DNA of 42,798 bases from JANMDN01 sp031376285 (GTDB taxonomy: Bacteria; Actinomycetota; Thermoleophilia; Miltoncostaeales; Miltoncostaeaceae). This document shows positions 33,512-40,681 of the stretch, in pieces (positions within the stretch are counted from its first letter, which is position 1; each line of letters opens with the position of its first letter). Below the pieces are notes generated by a model, which saw nothing but the letters and a program-made list of their open reading frames with translations, had not been told where the DNA came from and made no database searches. The stretch spans positions 1 through 42,798 of the forward strand of contig JANMDN010000029.1 in the NCBI GenBank assembly GCA_031376285.1, written 5' to 3'. The position numbers were made by a program, and so were the translations under genes.

Positions 33512-34069
33512 ATGAGCATCGACCTTGCCACAGCAGGAACCATTCCCACCGGCGCCTGGACCGCCGACGCGCTCCATTCCAGCGTCGGGTTCTCGGTCAA
33601 ACACATGGTCGTCTCGACCTTCCGGGGTGGCTTCAGTTCATTCGACGCGCGCCTTGTCTCCGATGACGCCGGCCGCGTCGCCCTTGCCGGTGCCGTTCGC
33701 TCGGCGAGCATCGACACCCGCGACCCGAACCTGACCGGCCACATCCTCTCCGAGGAGTTTCTGAGCGCCGACGAGAACCCCGAGATCACGTTCGAGGCAA
33801 CCGAAGTCCGTCGCGACGGCGACCGGGTCGAGTTCGTCGGGCAGCTGACGATCAAGGGCATCACCCATCCACTGTCGGCGACGGGCACGATCGCTGAGCC
33901 GGTCGACGACCCGTTCGGTGGCGTGCGTCTGGGCCTCGGCCTCGAGGCGACGATCGACCGTCGCGCCTACGAGATGAACTGGAACACCGCCCTTCCCGGC
34001 GGCGGTCTCGCCCTCGGCAACGACCTCACCCTGAGCGTGCAGCTCGAGTTCACGAAGGACGCCGAGTAG
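33512..34069 (+). CDS. YceI-family lipid-binding-like protein
   Basis: A 185-residue lipocalin-like YceI protein; family members bind polyisoprenoids or amphiphiles. It begins GAWTADALHSSVGFSVKHMV, typical of the family, followed by FRGGFSSFDARL, NLTGHILSEEFLSADENPEI and GQLTIKGITHPLSATG. No signal peptide, so it is cytoplasmic, as are many actinobacterial members. ATG 33512 has GAGAGGA 7 nt upstream. The next gene starts within its stop codon. Confidence 0.94.
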   Translation: MSIDLATAGTIPTGAWTADALHSSVGFSVKHMVVSTFRGGFSSFDARLVSDDAGRVALAGAVRSASIDTRDPNLTGHILSEEFLSADENPEITFEATEVRRDGDRVEFVGQLTIKGITHPLSATGTIAEPVDDPFGGVRLGLGLEATIDRRAYEMNWNTALPGGGLALGNDLTLSVQLEFTKDAE

Positions 34070-34611
34070 TGCGTGTTCTCGGAATCTCGGGAAGCCTGCG
34101 GGCCAACTCGTTCAACACGGCCCTCATCCGGGCGGCAGCGGACCTGCTGCCGTCCGGGGCGGAGCTGGAGCTCTTTGAGGGGCTCGGTGGGATCCCGCCG
34201 TACTCGGAGGAGGCCGACATCGAGCCGGCGCCGCTTGCGGTCGCCAGGTTCCGGGCGGCCGTCGACCAGGCCGATGCGGTCCTGATCGCGACGCCCGAGT
34301 ACAACGGCTCACTTCCGGGTCACCTCAAGAACGCGCTCGACTGGGGCTCACGACCACGCGCCGCCGCGGCTTTCGAGGGCAAGCCGGTCGCGGTCATCGG
34401 CGCAAGTCCCGGCCTTTTCGGAGGGGTGTGGGCGCAGGCCGACACCCGGCGCATCCTCGGGATCATGGGCGCGAAGGTGCTTGAGCGGGAACTCCCCGTG
34501 GCGCAGGTTCAGGACCGCTTCGACGCCGACGGAGCGCTCGTCGACGAGGAGGTCGCTCAGGCGCTCAAGGAAATCCTCGACGAACTCGTGCCGGTGCCGA
34601 CACCTGCATAG
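34069..34611 (+). CDS. NADPH-dependent FMN reductase
   Basis: A 180-residue flavodoxin-fold reductase of the chromate/quinone reductase type. Flavin-binding motifs are GISGSLRANSFNTAL at the N-terminus, ATPEYNGSLPGHLKNALDW and GASPGLFGGVWAQ. GTG 34069 shares one base with the yceI stop (TAGTG). Co-expression with YceI under a divergent MarR regulator points to a role in quinone or electrophile detoxification. Confidence 0.93.
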   Translation: MRVLGISGSLRANSFNTALIRAAADLLPSGAELELFEGLGGIPPYSEEADIEPAPLAVARFRAAVDQADAVLIATPEYNGSLPGHLKNALDWGSRPRAAAAFEGKPVAVIGASPGLFGGVWAQADTRRILGIMGAKVLERELPVAQVQDRFDADGALVDEEVAQALKEILDELVPVPTPA

Positions 34612-34734
34612 GACGTCGGCCAGCGTAGGAGGGCGACGTCATGCGGCCACCCGTCGCGGTCTGATCCGCCGTCTGTCGTCGCTGTCGGCGACGTTACCAC
34701 CAGATTCGGTACTCCCAACTCTGGCGGTAACGTT

Positions 34735-35755
34735 CGACGGGACACTCCAGAAGCTCTGGGACCGCCGGCTCGAGAACGTCAACATTCTCGTGATCCTCGT
34801 CGGGTCGGACATCTCCGTCATGGAGGCACTTGGGGAATACGGCCGCCCGTTGTTCGGTCGCTTCCGAGAGCTGGTGCTCCCACCGCTCTCTCCTTCTGAG
34901 GTCGCACGGATCCTCGGCCTCGGAGCCTCGGAGGCCCTCGACGCGTACCTCGTTACCGGAGGCTTTCCTCGCCTCGTGTCACTCTGGCGGGACGACGAGA
35001 CTCCGATGGACTTCGTTCGCCGCGAGCTCGGCGAGGTTGCCGCACCCCTCATTGTCACGGCCGAGCGCGTCCTTGGCGCGGAACTGCCGGCCCACCTGGC
35101 GGCACGCGATGTTCTCCGAGCGATTGGTGCAGGGGAACGCTCGTTTGACGCCATCGGTCGCGACGTCGGCCTGAGTGCGACCACACTCGAGCGCTCACTT
35201 GCCGTGCTGGATGCCAAGCGCCTGACTATGAGGTCGCTGCCTTACTCCAGCCGGCCGAACCCAAGGACGCCACGCTACGTGCTGGCCGACCCATACCTCC
35301 GGTTCTGGCTTCGATTTGTCGGTCCGAACCTCGATCTCCTGTCCCGGCGTCGACCTGAGCTTGTCGTCGACCGGATCCAGTCTGCGTGGCTTACGTACCG
35401 CGGCAAGGCGATCGAGCCGATCGTGCGGGGAGTCCGTCGAGCGTCTTCTGCCTGACGATCGCTTCGGCGACGCGCTCTTCGTCGGCGGATTTTGGACCAG
35501 GGATCATCGGGTGGAAGTCGACCTCGTGGGAGGGCAAGATCGCCAGCGCACCGACGTCGTCGACTTCGTTGGCTCGATCAAATGGACCGGTCGTCATTCG
35601 ATCGCTCCGATCTCATGTCGCTCCAGCGCCACCGCGATACGGTTCCCGGCACGAGCGAACGGACCCGGCTCGTCGCGGTTTGTCGGTCCGGCAAGAGCGT
35701 GGCTGGGCCGGATCTCGTGCTTACCCCCGCCGACCTCCTCACCGCCTGGGAGTAG
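34735..35755 (+). pseudogene. DUF234-type archaeal-like ATPase, broken
   Basis: Remnant of an AAA ATPase with a C-terminal DUF234 domain. It starts abruptly at about GTLQKLWDRRLENVNILVIL, the Walker B/sensor part, so the Walker A half is missing. Homology runs through YLVTGGFPRLVSLW and RYVLADPYLRFWLRFV. Near 35427-35430 a GGGG run carries an apparent extra base, and the protein continues in another frame as ESVERLLPDDRFGDALFVGG. Near 35580-35600 a compensating shift restores the first frame, which ends TPADLLTAWE-stop at 35755. Truncation plus two opposite frameshifts make it a pseudogene. An intact ATPase of a related kind (DUF4143) lies 1.4 kb downstream. Confidence 0.8.
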
Positions 35756-36141
35756 CGCCACTACGCACCACCAGTGAGTGGGGCCGGAGATCGCTCCGCG
35801 GAGGTACAGCGCAAGCTGCTCGTCGTCGAGGATCCCGCTCGGTGAGCGGGCGGGCCGTCGCCCTCGGCATCCTCCAGGTCGACCCGCCGGAGGGGGACTC
35901 AGCTGACCGACGACCGCTTCGGCCATCACTGGGAAACCGGAAGCCGCTCGCCGACTGGCCGCCACCACCCGCGACCGAGGCGGGCGGCTGACACCGGGAG
36001 ATCCTCGCCGTTCTGTGCTCATCGACCGCAGCTTGTCGGCAGGTGAAACGGCGGCCGCATGTTGTCCTGAGGCGACAAGAAGCGGATCATCAACGGTGCC
36101 CGTGCGTCGGTCTCCAACGACGCTGAGAAAGGACGACGACC
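35756..36141. other. Stretch without a recognisable gene
   Basis: A 386-bp gap between the ATPase pseudogene and the TfoX-like gene. Frames on both strands are short or antisense to the pseudogene. I see no repeat or hairpin of note; an AAGGA ribosome-binding site at the end serves the next gene. Confidence 0.5.
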
Positions 36142-36501
36142 TTGAAGATGCCAAAGCCCAGCGAGGAGGACCGCGAGCGATTCCGGTCGCTTGTTCCCGA
36201 CGATCCGCGCGTCGAGATCAAGCCGATGTTCGGCCAGCTGGCCGCATTCGTGAACGCGAACATGTTCATGGGACTCTTTGGGTCGACGATCGGTTTGCGA
36301 CTCCCAGACGACGAGCGTGAGCGGTTACTCGCCGAGGACGGCGCAGGCCCGTTCGGGCCCGAGGAGCGTCCAATGGGCGGCTACGTGACGATCCCCGGTC
36401 GCTGGTTGGCGAGCACTGGGCTTGCCGAGGAGTGGGTCGCCAACGCGTTGGCTTACACGGCAACGCTTCCGCCGAAGGCCCCGAAGAAGCGGAAGGCCTA
36501 G
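36142..36501 (+). CDS. TfoX N-terminal-domain protein
   Basis: A 119-residue protein resembling the TfoX/Sxy N-terminal domain, with VEIKPMFGQLAAFVNANMFM and LRLPDDERERLLAEDGAGPF as the clearest matches and GGYVTIPGRW near the end. The family is named for a competence regulator, but stand-alone actinobacterial versions have no proven role. TTG 36142 has AGGA 8 nt upstream; ATG 36148 is an alternative. The C-terminus is lysine-rich (PPKAPKKRKA). Confidence 0.8.
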   Translation: MKMPKPSEEDRERFRSLVPDDPRVEIKPMFGQLAAFVNANMFMGLFGSTIGLRLPDDERERLLAEDGAGPFGPEERPMGGYVTIPGRWLASTGLAEEWVANALAYTATLPPKAPKKRKA

Positions 36502-36620
36502 ACCTGGCGACTGCCAGCCCCCGAGATGGTGTCCTGTCCTAGTCGACTCAACACGCTGGCAGGCGAAGGTCGTGTGAGGCCCGCGCCAACGACAACTGCG
36601 GGGCCGCACCGGCTCACTGG

Positions 36621-36756
36621 GCCGAACGTAGAAGAGCAATGACCCGACGCTATTTCTACCGCCGCTCTACTCGCCATGGGCGCCCTCGGCCCGTCCGCGG
36701 GTAGCGCTGCAACGAAGGGGACCCTCGCCTGAGAGCCGTACCTCGGCTCTCGGCGC
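36621..36756 (+). pseudogene. Fossil of secreted-protein gene 5' end
   Basis: This segment matches the start region of the intact gene at 39401: both read CCGAACGTAGAAGAGCAATG, then ACCCGAC, and share GGGTAGCGCTGCAAC about 70 bases on. Indels break the frame just after the ATG, and a stop follows within 50 codons. Similarity ends at 36756, where another fossil begins. The upstream 36502-36620 holds nothing I recognise. Confidence 0.75.
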
Positions 36757-36845
36757 CAGATGCCGCTGAGCACTTGCCGCACGTTCGTTGAGGCTTCTCC
36801 TCGACGAACACATCTCGCCGATCGTCGACCGGGCCCGCCCGGCGA
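36757..36845 (+). pseudogene. Fossil DUF433/DUF5615 junction
   Basis: Matches 42417-42500: the last codons of a DUF433 antitoxin (DAAEHLPHVR-stop), overlapping TTGA, and the first codons of the toxin (MRLLLDEHISPIV). The base differences within the shared codons (CAT/CAC, CTG/TTG, CTC/CTT, CTA/CTC, TCC/TCG) are synonymous, so this came from a diverged functional paralogue, not a recent copy. Homology to the toxin stops after about 16 codons. Confidence 0.75.
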
Positions 36846-36892
36846 GCCCGTTGGATGATCCGATGCCGGACGCAAGACGCGACAATCACCCG

Positions 36893-37065
36893 GTGAGCAA
36901 GCTCCGTCCCCTTGACGTGGTTGAGATGCGCGTCGAATGCGGTCGCTGGCCGGCCGCACTGTTGGGACGGTCCTGGAGATCTCCCCGGAGGGCCCCCTGG
37001 TCGAGGTCGCCGACGAGTGTGGGCACACCTGGATCTGCGGACGCTGCCCGCATCCGTCCTCATTT
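36893..37065 (+). pseudogene. Frameshifted DUF4926-like fragment
   Basis: Three frames in succession encode pieces of one small protein: VSKLRPLDVVEMRVECGRWP, then GTVLEISPEGPLVEVADECG, then DLRTLPASVLIWYR. Together they resemble DUF4926, a small beta-rich family often found beside accessory or toxin-like genes. At least two frameshifts disrupt it. Confidence 0.5.
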
Positions 37066-37124
37066 GGTATCGGCACCCGCTGACGACGCCGACGCGAAGC
37101 CAATCCGGCGCCGAGGTAGGCTGT

Positions 37125-37170
37125 AAATCAGGATTACAGTCATGATTTATCAGAACTGTAATCCTGATTT
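37125..37170. promoter_or_regulatory. AT-rich 16-bp perfect inverted repeat
   Basis: AAATCAGGATTACAGT (37125-37140) is the exact inverse of ACTGTAATCCTGATTT (37155-37170); the 14-nt spacer holds a further TGATttATCA palindrome. Its low GC stands out against the surroundings. It ends 17 nt before GTG 37188 of the ATPase gene, so it is well placed as an operator controlling that gene; an mRNA hairpin is also possible. Confidence 0.7.
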
Positions 37171-37187
37171 GAGGCATTCTGTGCGGC

Positions 37188-38426
37188 GTGCCGGTCAAAC
37201 GACGCCATATCCAAGACGACGTCGTTGACGCGCTGGGCGCGTCGCGCGCCGTTGCGGTGGTCGGGCCGAGGCAGGCCGGCAAGAGCACGCTCGTCGCTCA
37301 GGTCGCCCGAACGACTCTCGGGGCACGCGTTACGACCCTCGACGACGACATCGCCCGCGAGCAGGCACTCGACGACCCTGTTGGGTTTGTGGCCCAGCTC
37401 GGCACACCGGCCGTAATCGACGAAGTTCAGCGCGCTCCGGGCGTTCTCCTTGCCATAAAACGCGTCGTGGACACCTCAAACGCCCCAGGGCAGTTCCTGA
37501 TCACTGGGTCAGCCGACCTTCGCCTGATGCCGACCGTTCTCGACACGCTCCCCGGTCGGGTCGAGTACTTCAACCTCTGGCCATTCTCACAAGGCGAAAT
37601 CGACGGCCAGGTTGAGACGTTCCTCGACGGACTTCGCAGGGGGGTTCCGCCCAACCGCGGTGGCGCCCCGATCGGTCTGGGGGCGTACGCGGAGCGAATC
37701 GCCGCAGGCGGCTTCCCTGGTTCGCTCGGCCTATCGCCGCGCCGCCGCGAGGGGTTCTTTGCCGGGTACGTCGACGCCCTCGTCGGACGGGGCATCAACG
37801 ACGTCGCCGGCATACGCCACCCCCGGGCCATCGAACCGCTCCTGAGACTCATCGCAGCCCGCTCCGGCGGGATCCTGAAACTTGCGGGTCTTGCGACCGA
37901 CCTGCGTATTGACGCGAAAACCGTCGGTGCCTACATCGCGGTGCTCGAACGCCTCTGCGCGGTCGTGATCCTCCCGGCATGGTCAGGGAACCTCGGCCAT
38001 CGCATCGTCAAATCCCCCCGCGTCCATATCGCCGATACCGGTTTGCATTGCCACCTCACAGGCATCGACGCCGCCACCCTCAGCGAGAACCACCAAACAG
38101 CCGGACCAGTCCTCGAGACCTTTGTCGTCAACGAACTCGTCCGCCAGCGCGGCTGGGCCGATCGACCACCAACGCTGCATCACCTCCGCTTCGAGGGTGG
38201 AAACGAGGTCGACGTCGTCGCGCAGTGGCCGAGTGGCCAGGTCGCAGGCATCGAGGTCAAAGCCGCCGCAACCGTCAGCCGACGGGACTTCGCCGGCCTG
38301 CGGCTCATGCGCGACCGCCTCGGCGACCGCTTCGTCTGCGGCGTCGTCCTCCACTGCGGCGAAGCCACCATCCCGATCGGCGACCGCCTCTGGGCCGTGC
38401 CGCTCGAAGGACTCTGGCGTACCTGA
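37188..38426 (+). CDS. DUF4143 family ATPase
   Basis: A 412-residue AAA_14/DUF4143 protein. Walker A is VGPRQAGKST (residues 25-34), Walker B is TPAVIDEVQRAP, and the sensor region has FLITGSADLRLMPTVLDTLP. The C-terminal DUF4143 part includes YIAVLERLCAVVILPAW, HIADTGLHCHLTGID and the nuclease-like FEGGNEVDVVAQWPSGQVAG followed by EVKAAATVS. That last pattern (E-x-D, then E-x-K) looks like a PD-(D/E)XK site. The family is widespread in accessory regions, with no settled function. GTG 37188 follows the AT-rich inverted repeat closely. The gene appears intact. Confidence 0.9.
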   Translation: MPVKRRHIQDDVVDALGASRAVAVVGPRQAGKSTLVAQVARTTLGARVTTLDDDIAREQALDDPVGFVAQLGTPAVIDEVQRAPGVLLAIKRVVDTSNAPGQFLITGSADLRLMPTVLDTLPGRVEYFNLWPFSQGEIDGQVETFLDGLRRGVPPNRGGAPIGLGAYAERIAAGGFPGSLGLSPRRREGFFAGYVDALVGRGINDVAGIRHPRAIEPLLRLIAARSGGILKLAGLATDLRIDAKTVGAYIAVLERLCAVVILPAWSGNLGHRIVKSPRVHIADTGLHCHLTGIDAATLSENHQTAGPVLETFVVNELVRQRGWADRPPTLHHLRFEGGNEVDVVAQWPSGQVAGIEVKAAATVSRRDFAGLRLMRDRLGDRFVCGVVLHCGEATIPIGDRLWAVPLEGLWRT

Positions 38427-38533
38427 CGGAGGCGATGTCGGACTAGGACCATCACGCCTCGGCCCGGAGCGCCCAGCTCGCCACCGACTCGGCGAGGCGA
38501 CAGGCACACCTCTCCTGTCTCGACATCTCCGCA

Positions 38534-38547
38534 ATAGTATCTACTAT
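38534..38547. promoter_or_regulatory. Likely VapB operator
   Basis: ATAGTA-tc-TACTAT is a perfect AT-rich inverted repeat 34 bp upstream of the vapB start. It overlaps -10-like hexamers TAGTAT and TACTAT. AbrB-fold antitoxins commonly autoregulate through such sites. Confidence 0.5.
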
Positions 38548-38581
38548 CGTATGTATTCCACGTCGGCTTGAGGTTGCGCGC

Positions 38582-38833
38582 ATGCAGACAGCCAAGATCT
38601 TCAAGACGGGCGGCAGCCAGGCCGTGCGCCTCCCAGCCAGTTTTCGGTTCGACACGGACGAGGTCGCGATCCGTCGGGATCCGGCCACTGGGGACGTGAT
38701 CCTCTCCGCCCACCTTGATGCCTGGACGAGCTGGAGCGAGTTGGCGCAGCGGATCGGGGCCCTTGGACCGCTTGAGGAAGCCGATCTCGATCGTCGACAG
38801 CCTCCCCACCAGGACCGTGATCCATTCGCCTGA
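38582..38833 (+). CDS. vapB: VapB-type (AbrB-fold) antitoxin
   Basis: An 83-residue antitoxin. The first 45 residues form a swapped-hairpin AbrB DNA-binding domain (AKIFKTGGSQAVRLPASFRF then EVAIRRDPATGDVIL); the tail (ALGPLEEADLDRRQPPHQDR) should bind the toxin. ATG 38582. The toxin gene starts 11 nt after its stop. Confidence 0.9.
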   Translation: MQTAKIFKTGGSQAVRLPASFRFDTDEVAIRRDPATGDVILSAHLDAWTSWSELAQRIGALGPLEEADLDRRQPPHQDRDPFA

Positions 38834-38844
38834 GCGGACTCTGG

Positions 38845-39240
38845 ATGCTCGACACGGATGTCGCGAGCTACATCATCCGAGATCCCTCAGTGGTGGCATC
38901 GAGCATGCTCGCCACGATCGCTCCTCGATTCGTTTGCATCTCTTCGGTCACTCGGGGTGAGCTGCGGTTCGGCCTCGCGCGCAACCCTGGTGCGGTACGA
39001 CCGTCGACGGCCGTGCATGCGTTCCTTGCCGGTATCGAGACGCTGCCGTGGGATGACCAGGCGGCCGACCGATACGGCACGGTCCGCGCGGATCTCGAGG
39101 GCAGAGGGCGGCCGATCGGTGCCCTCGACGAAATGATTGCCGCGCACGCCCTCTCACTCGACGCAACTCTCGTGACCGGCAACACGCGCCACTTCAGCCG
39201 GGTCAACGGACTCCGGGTCACAGCCTGGCGGGACGCCTGA
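38845..39240 (+). CDS. vapC: VapC-type PIN-domain toxin
   Basis: A 131-residue PIN ribonuclease with the usual MLDTDVASYIIR start. Other acidic positions lie in SSVTRGELRFGL, GALDEMIAAHAL and the conserved TLVTGNTRHFSRVNGL. Translation from ATG 38845 gives normal length. A weak hairpin (TGTGGC-cgga-GCCACA, 39261-39276) follows the stop. Confidence 0.92.
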   Translation: MLDTDVASYIIRDPSVVASSMLATIAPRFVCISSVTRGELRFGLARNPGAVRPSTAVHAFLAGIETLPWDDQAADRYGTVRADLEGRGRPIGALDEMIAAHALSLDATLVTGNTRHFSRVNGLRVTAWRDA

Positions 39241-39400
39241 GCGATTCGCCAGCAGGTGGCTGTGGCCGGAGCCACAACATTCCTACCAGGGGACTCGACT
39301 CGACTCCGTTCGCACCAGATCGGCGAGCTACCGGGTGACTTTCTCAAGTTCCAATGCTGGCGCTACGGACCGAAAGGCCAGGTCCGAACGTAGAAGAGCA

Positions 39401-39844
39401 ATGACCCGACACAGAATCCCTCTCGCCGCGCTGCTCGCCGTCGGCGCCGTCGGCCCAGCCGCGGGTAGCGCTGCAACCAAGAGCATCCTCACGCGAGACC
39501 CGTACCTCGGCGTGTCGTGCCCCCTCGCCAACAGCACGGCCTGTGACCGGGTCGGCCTCGCGGTCTGGCTGCGGCGACCAGCGCGCTCGGTAGAGGCGAC
39601 GGTGGGGGCTCGGCACTTCAGGCTCGACGACTCCGACTGGAGTGGACCAGCCCACAAGGGCCTGCGAAGGATGTTTGCAGGGTTTCTTCACCCGGCGGGG
39701 CTTCGACGTGGCCCGCTTCATGTCCCGATCAAGTGGGCTGGAAGTCCACCGGTCGCGACGAGCGTTCGCGTCGTGGTTACCTACGCCGACGGAACACGCC
39801 GGGCTGTAAGGACGAGCGTCGGCCTCTCGGCTGGCTGGGGGTAG
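39401..39844 (+). CDS. Small secreted protein of unknown function
   Basis: A 147-residue protein with a signal peptide (MTRHRIPLAALLAVGAVGPA, cleavage near GSAAT). The mature part begins ILTRDPYLGVSCPLANSTAC, has two cysteines that may pair, and ends with strands VRVVVTYADGTRRAVRTSV. The fold is not recognised. ATG 39401 follows GAAGAG by a few bases. A decayed copy of its 5' end lies at 36621, so the gene belongs to a repeated accessory family. Confidence 0.7.
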   Translation: MTRHRIPLAALLAVGAVGPAAGSAATKSILTRDPYLGVSCPLANSTACDRVGLAVWLRRPARSVEATVGARHFRLDDSDWSGPAHKGLRRMFAGFLHPAGLRRGPLHVPIKWAGSPPVATSVRVVVTYADGTRRAVRTSVGLSAGWG

Positions 39845-39889
39845 CTCTCGTTCATGGGCGTCCACCAGTTGGTGAAGGCCAAGGGGACT

Positions 39890-39937
39890 TGGCACAAAAA
39901 TGTTGCCAGACGGCACTCTGGCTGTATTATTGTGCCA
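39890..39937 (+). promoter_or_regulatory. AbiE promoter with nested operator repeats
   Basis: Outer repeat TGGCACAA (39890-39897) and TTGTGCCA (39930-39937) enclose an inner repeat GCCAGA (39905-39910) and TCTGGC (39917-39922). A promoter, TTGCCA (39903-39908) with 16-bp spacing to TATTAT (39925-39930), lies between and under them. The -10 sits 10 nt from ATG 39941, implying a leaderless or very short leader. AbiEi antitoxins are known to repress their own promoters through inverted repeats, which this layout fits well. Confidence 0.68.
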
Positions 39938-39940
39938 GTG

Positions 39941-40681
39941 ATGGTTGTGGCCACAGGGACCCAGCACGAACTCGGTGCGTACCTCGAAGCGTCTGGTCCG
40001 GCTGGCGCGAAGATCGAAGATCTGCCGGCAGCGCTTGGAGTCTCGCGGAGAACCGCGTGGCGGGCAGTCGGTGATCTGGTCGCCGCGGACCTTGCGGACC
40101 GCCACGCGCCTGGGCACGTCCGGGCAAAGGCGTTTCGCGGCCTGCCGCCCGGGTGGTTGCCCAACAAACTCGCCGAACGCCTCTGGCGAACTCTTGAAGG
40201 GCGCAAGCTCCCCGCATACCTGACCGGCATGGACGTCCTTGCAGGGCAGGGGCACCACTTTCTCTTTGATTTCGCCCACATTGTGGTCGCGCAAACGGGC
40301 ACGGGAACAGACGTGGCCGGAGAGATCGCCCGAGCCGGGTTTATGGCACTCCAAGCAGGGCAGCTTTCGTTTGACGCGGAGCTGACCAAGGTGGTCGTCG
40401 TTCGAGAGTTGTCGATCTGGGAGCGCTACCCAATCGTTCGTCAGCTCGCCCCCCCAGAACTTGCCTGGATCGACCTCTACCGAGAAGTCCGCATGAAATC
40501 GTTTGCGTTCCCTCCCGCCGAACTCGGACAGATCCTCAACCAGATCACCTCCACACCCGAGGGGCGACGACGGCTGGCCACGTTCGCGCGTGCGCACTTC
40601 ACCGGCGAAATAGAGTCGATCCTCGCCGGTCAGCCTCAACCGGGGTTCCCCACCGATGTCGCTGCCGGGTACGCCCAATGA
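39941..40681 (+). CDS. abiEi: AbiEi-like antitoxin/repressor
   Basis: A 246-residue protein with an N-terminal winged helix (ELGAYLEASGPAGAKIEDLP then VSRRTAWRAVGDLVAADLAD) and a larger C-terminal domain (LPAYLTGMDVLAGQGHHFLF, KVVVVRELSIWERYP), the layout of AbiEi antitoxins. ATG 39941 directly follows the promoter and excludes an upstream in-frame extension that would precede the -10 box. The toxin gene overlaps its stop as ATGA. In known type IV AbiE systems the antitoxin opposes the toxin without direct binding and represses the operon. Confidence 0.82.
   Translation: MVVATGTQHELGAYLEASGPAGAKIEDLPAALGVSRRTAWRAVGDLVAADLADRHAPGHVRAKAFRGLPPGWLPNKLAERLWRTLEGRKLPAYLTGMDVLAGQGHHFLFDFAHIVVAQTGTGTDVAGEIARAGFMALQAGQLSFDAELTKVVVVRELSIWERYPIVRQLAPPELAWIDLYREVRMKSFAFPPAELGQILNQITSTPEGRRRLATFARAHFTGEIESILAGQPQPGFPTDVAAGYAQ

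Noticed and set aside
35594..36154. 186-codon minus-strand frame near the ATPase pseudogene
   Set aside because: Half is antisense to the DUF234 remnant and the rest is low-complexity; no start signal or homology is evident.
36788..37126. 112-codon frame starting MRLLLDEHISPIV as an intact toxin
   Set aside because: Only about 16 residues match DUF5615; the rest crosses a DUF4926-like fossil in changing frames, so it is a chimeric remnant.
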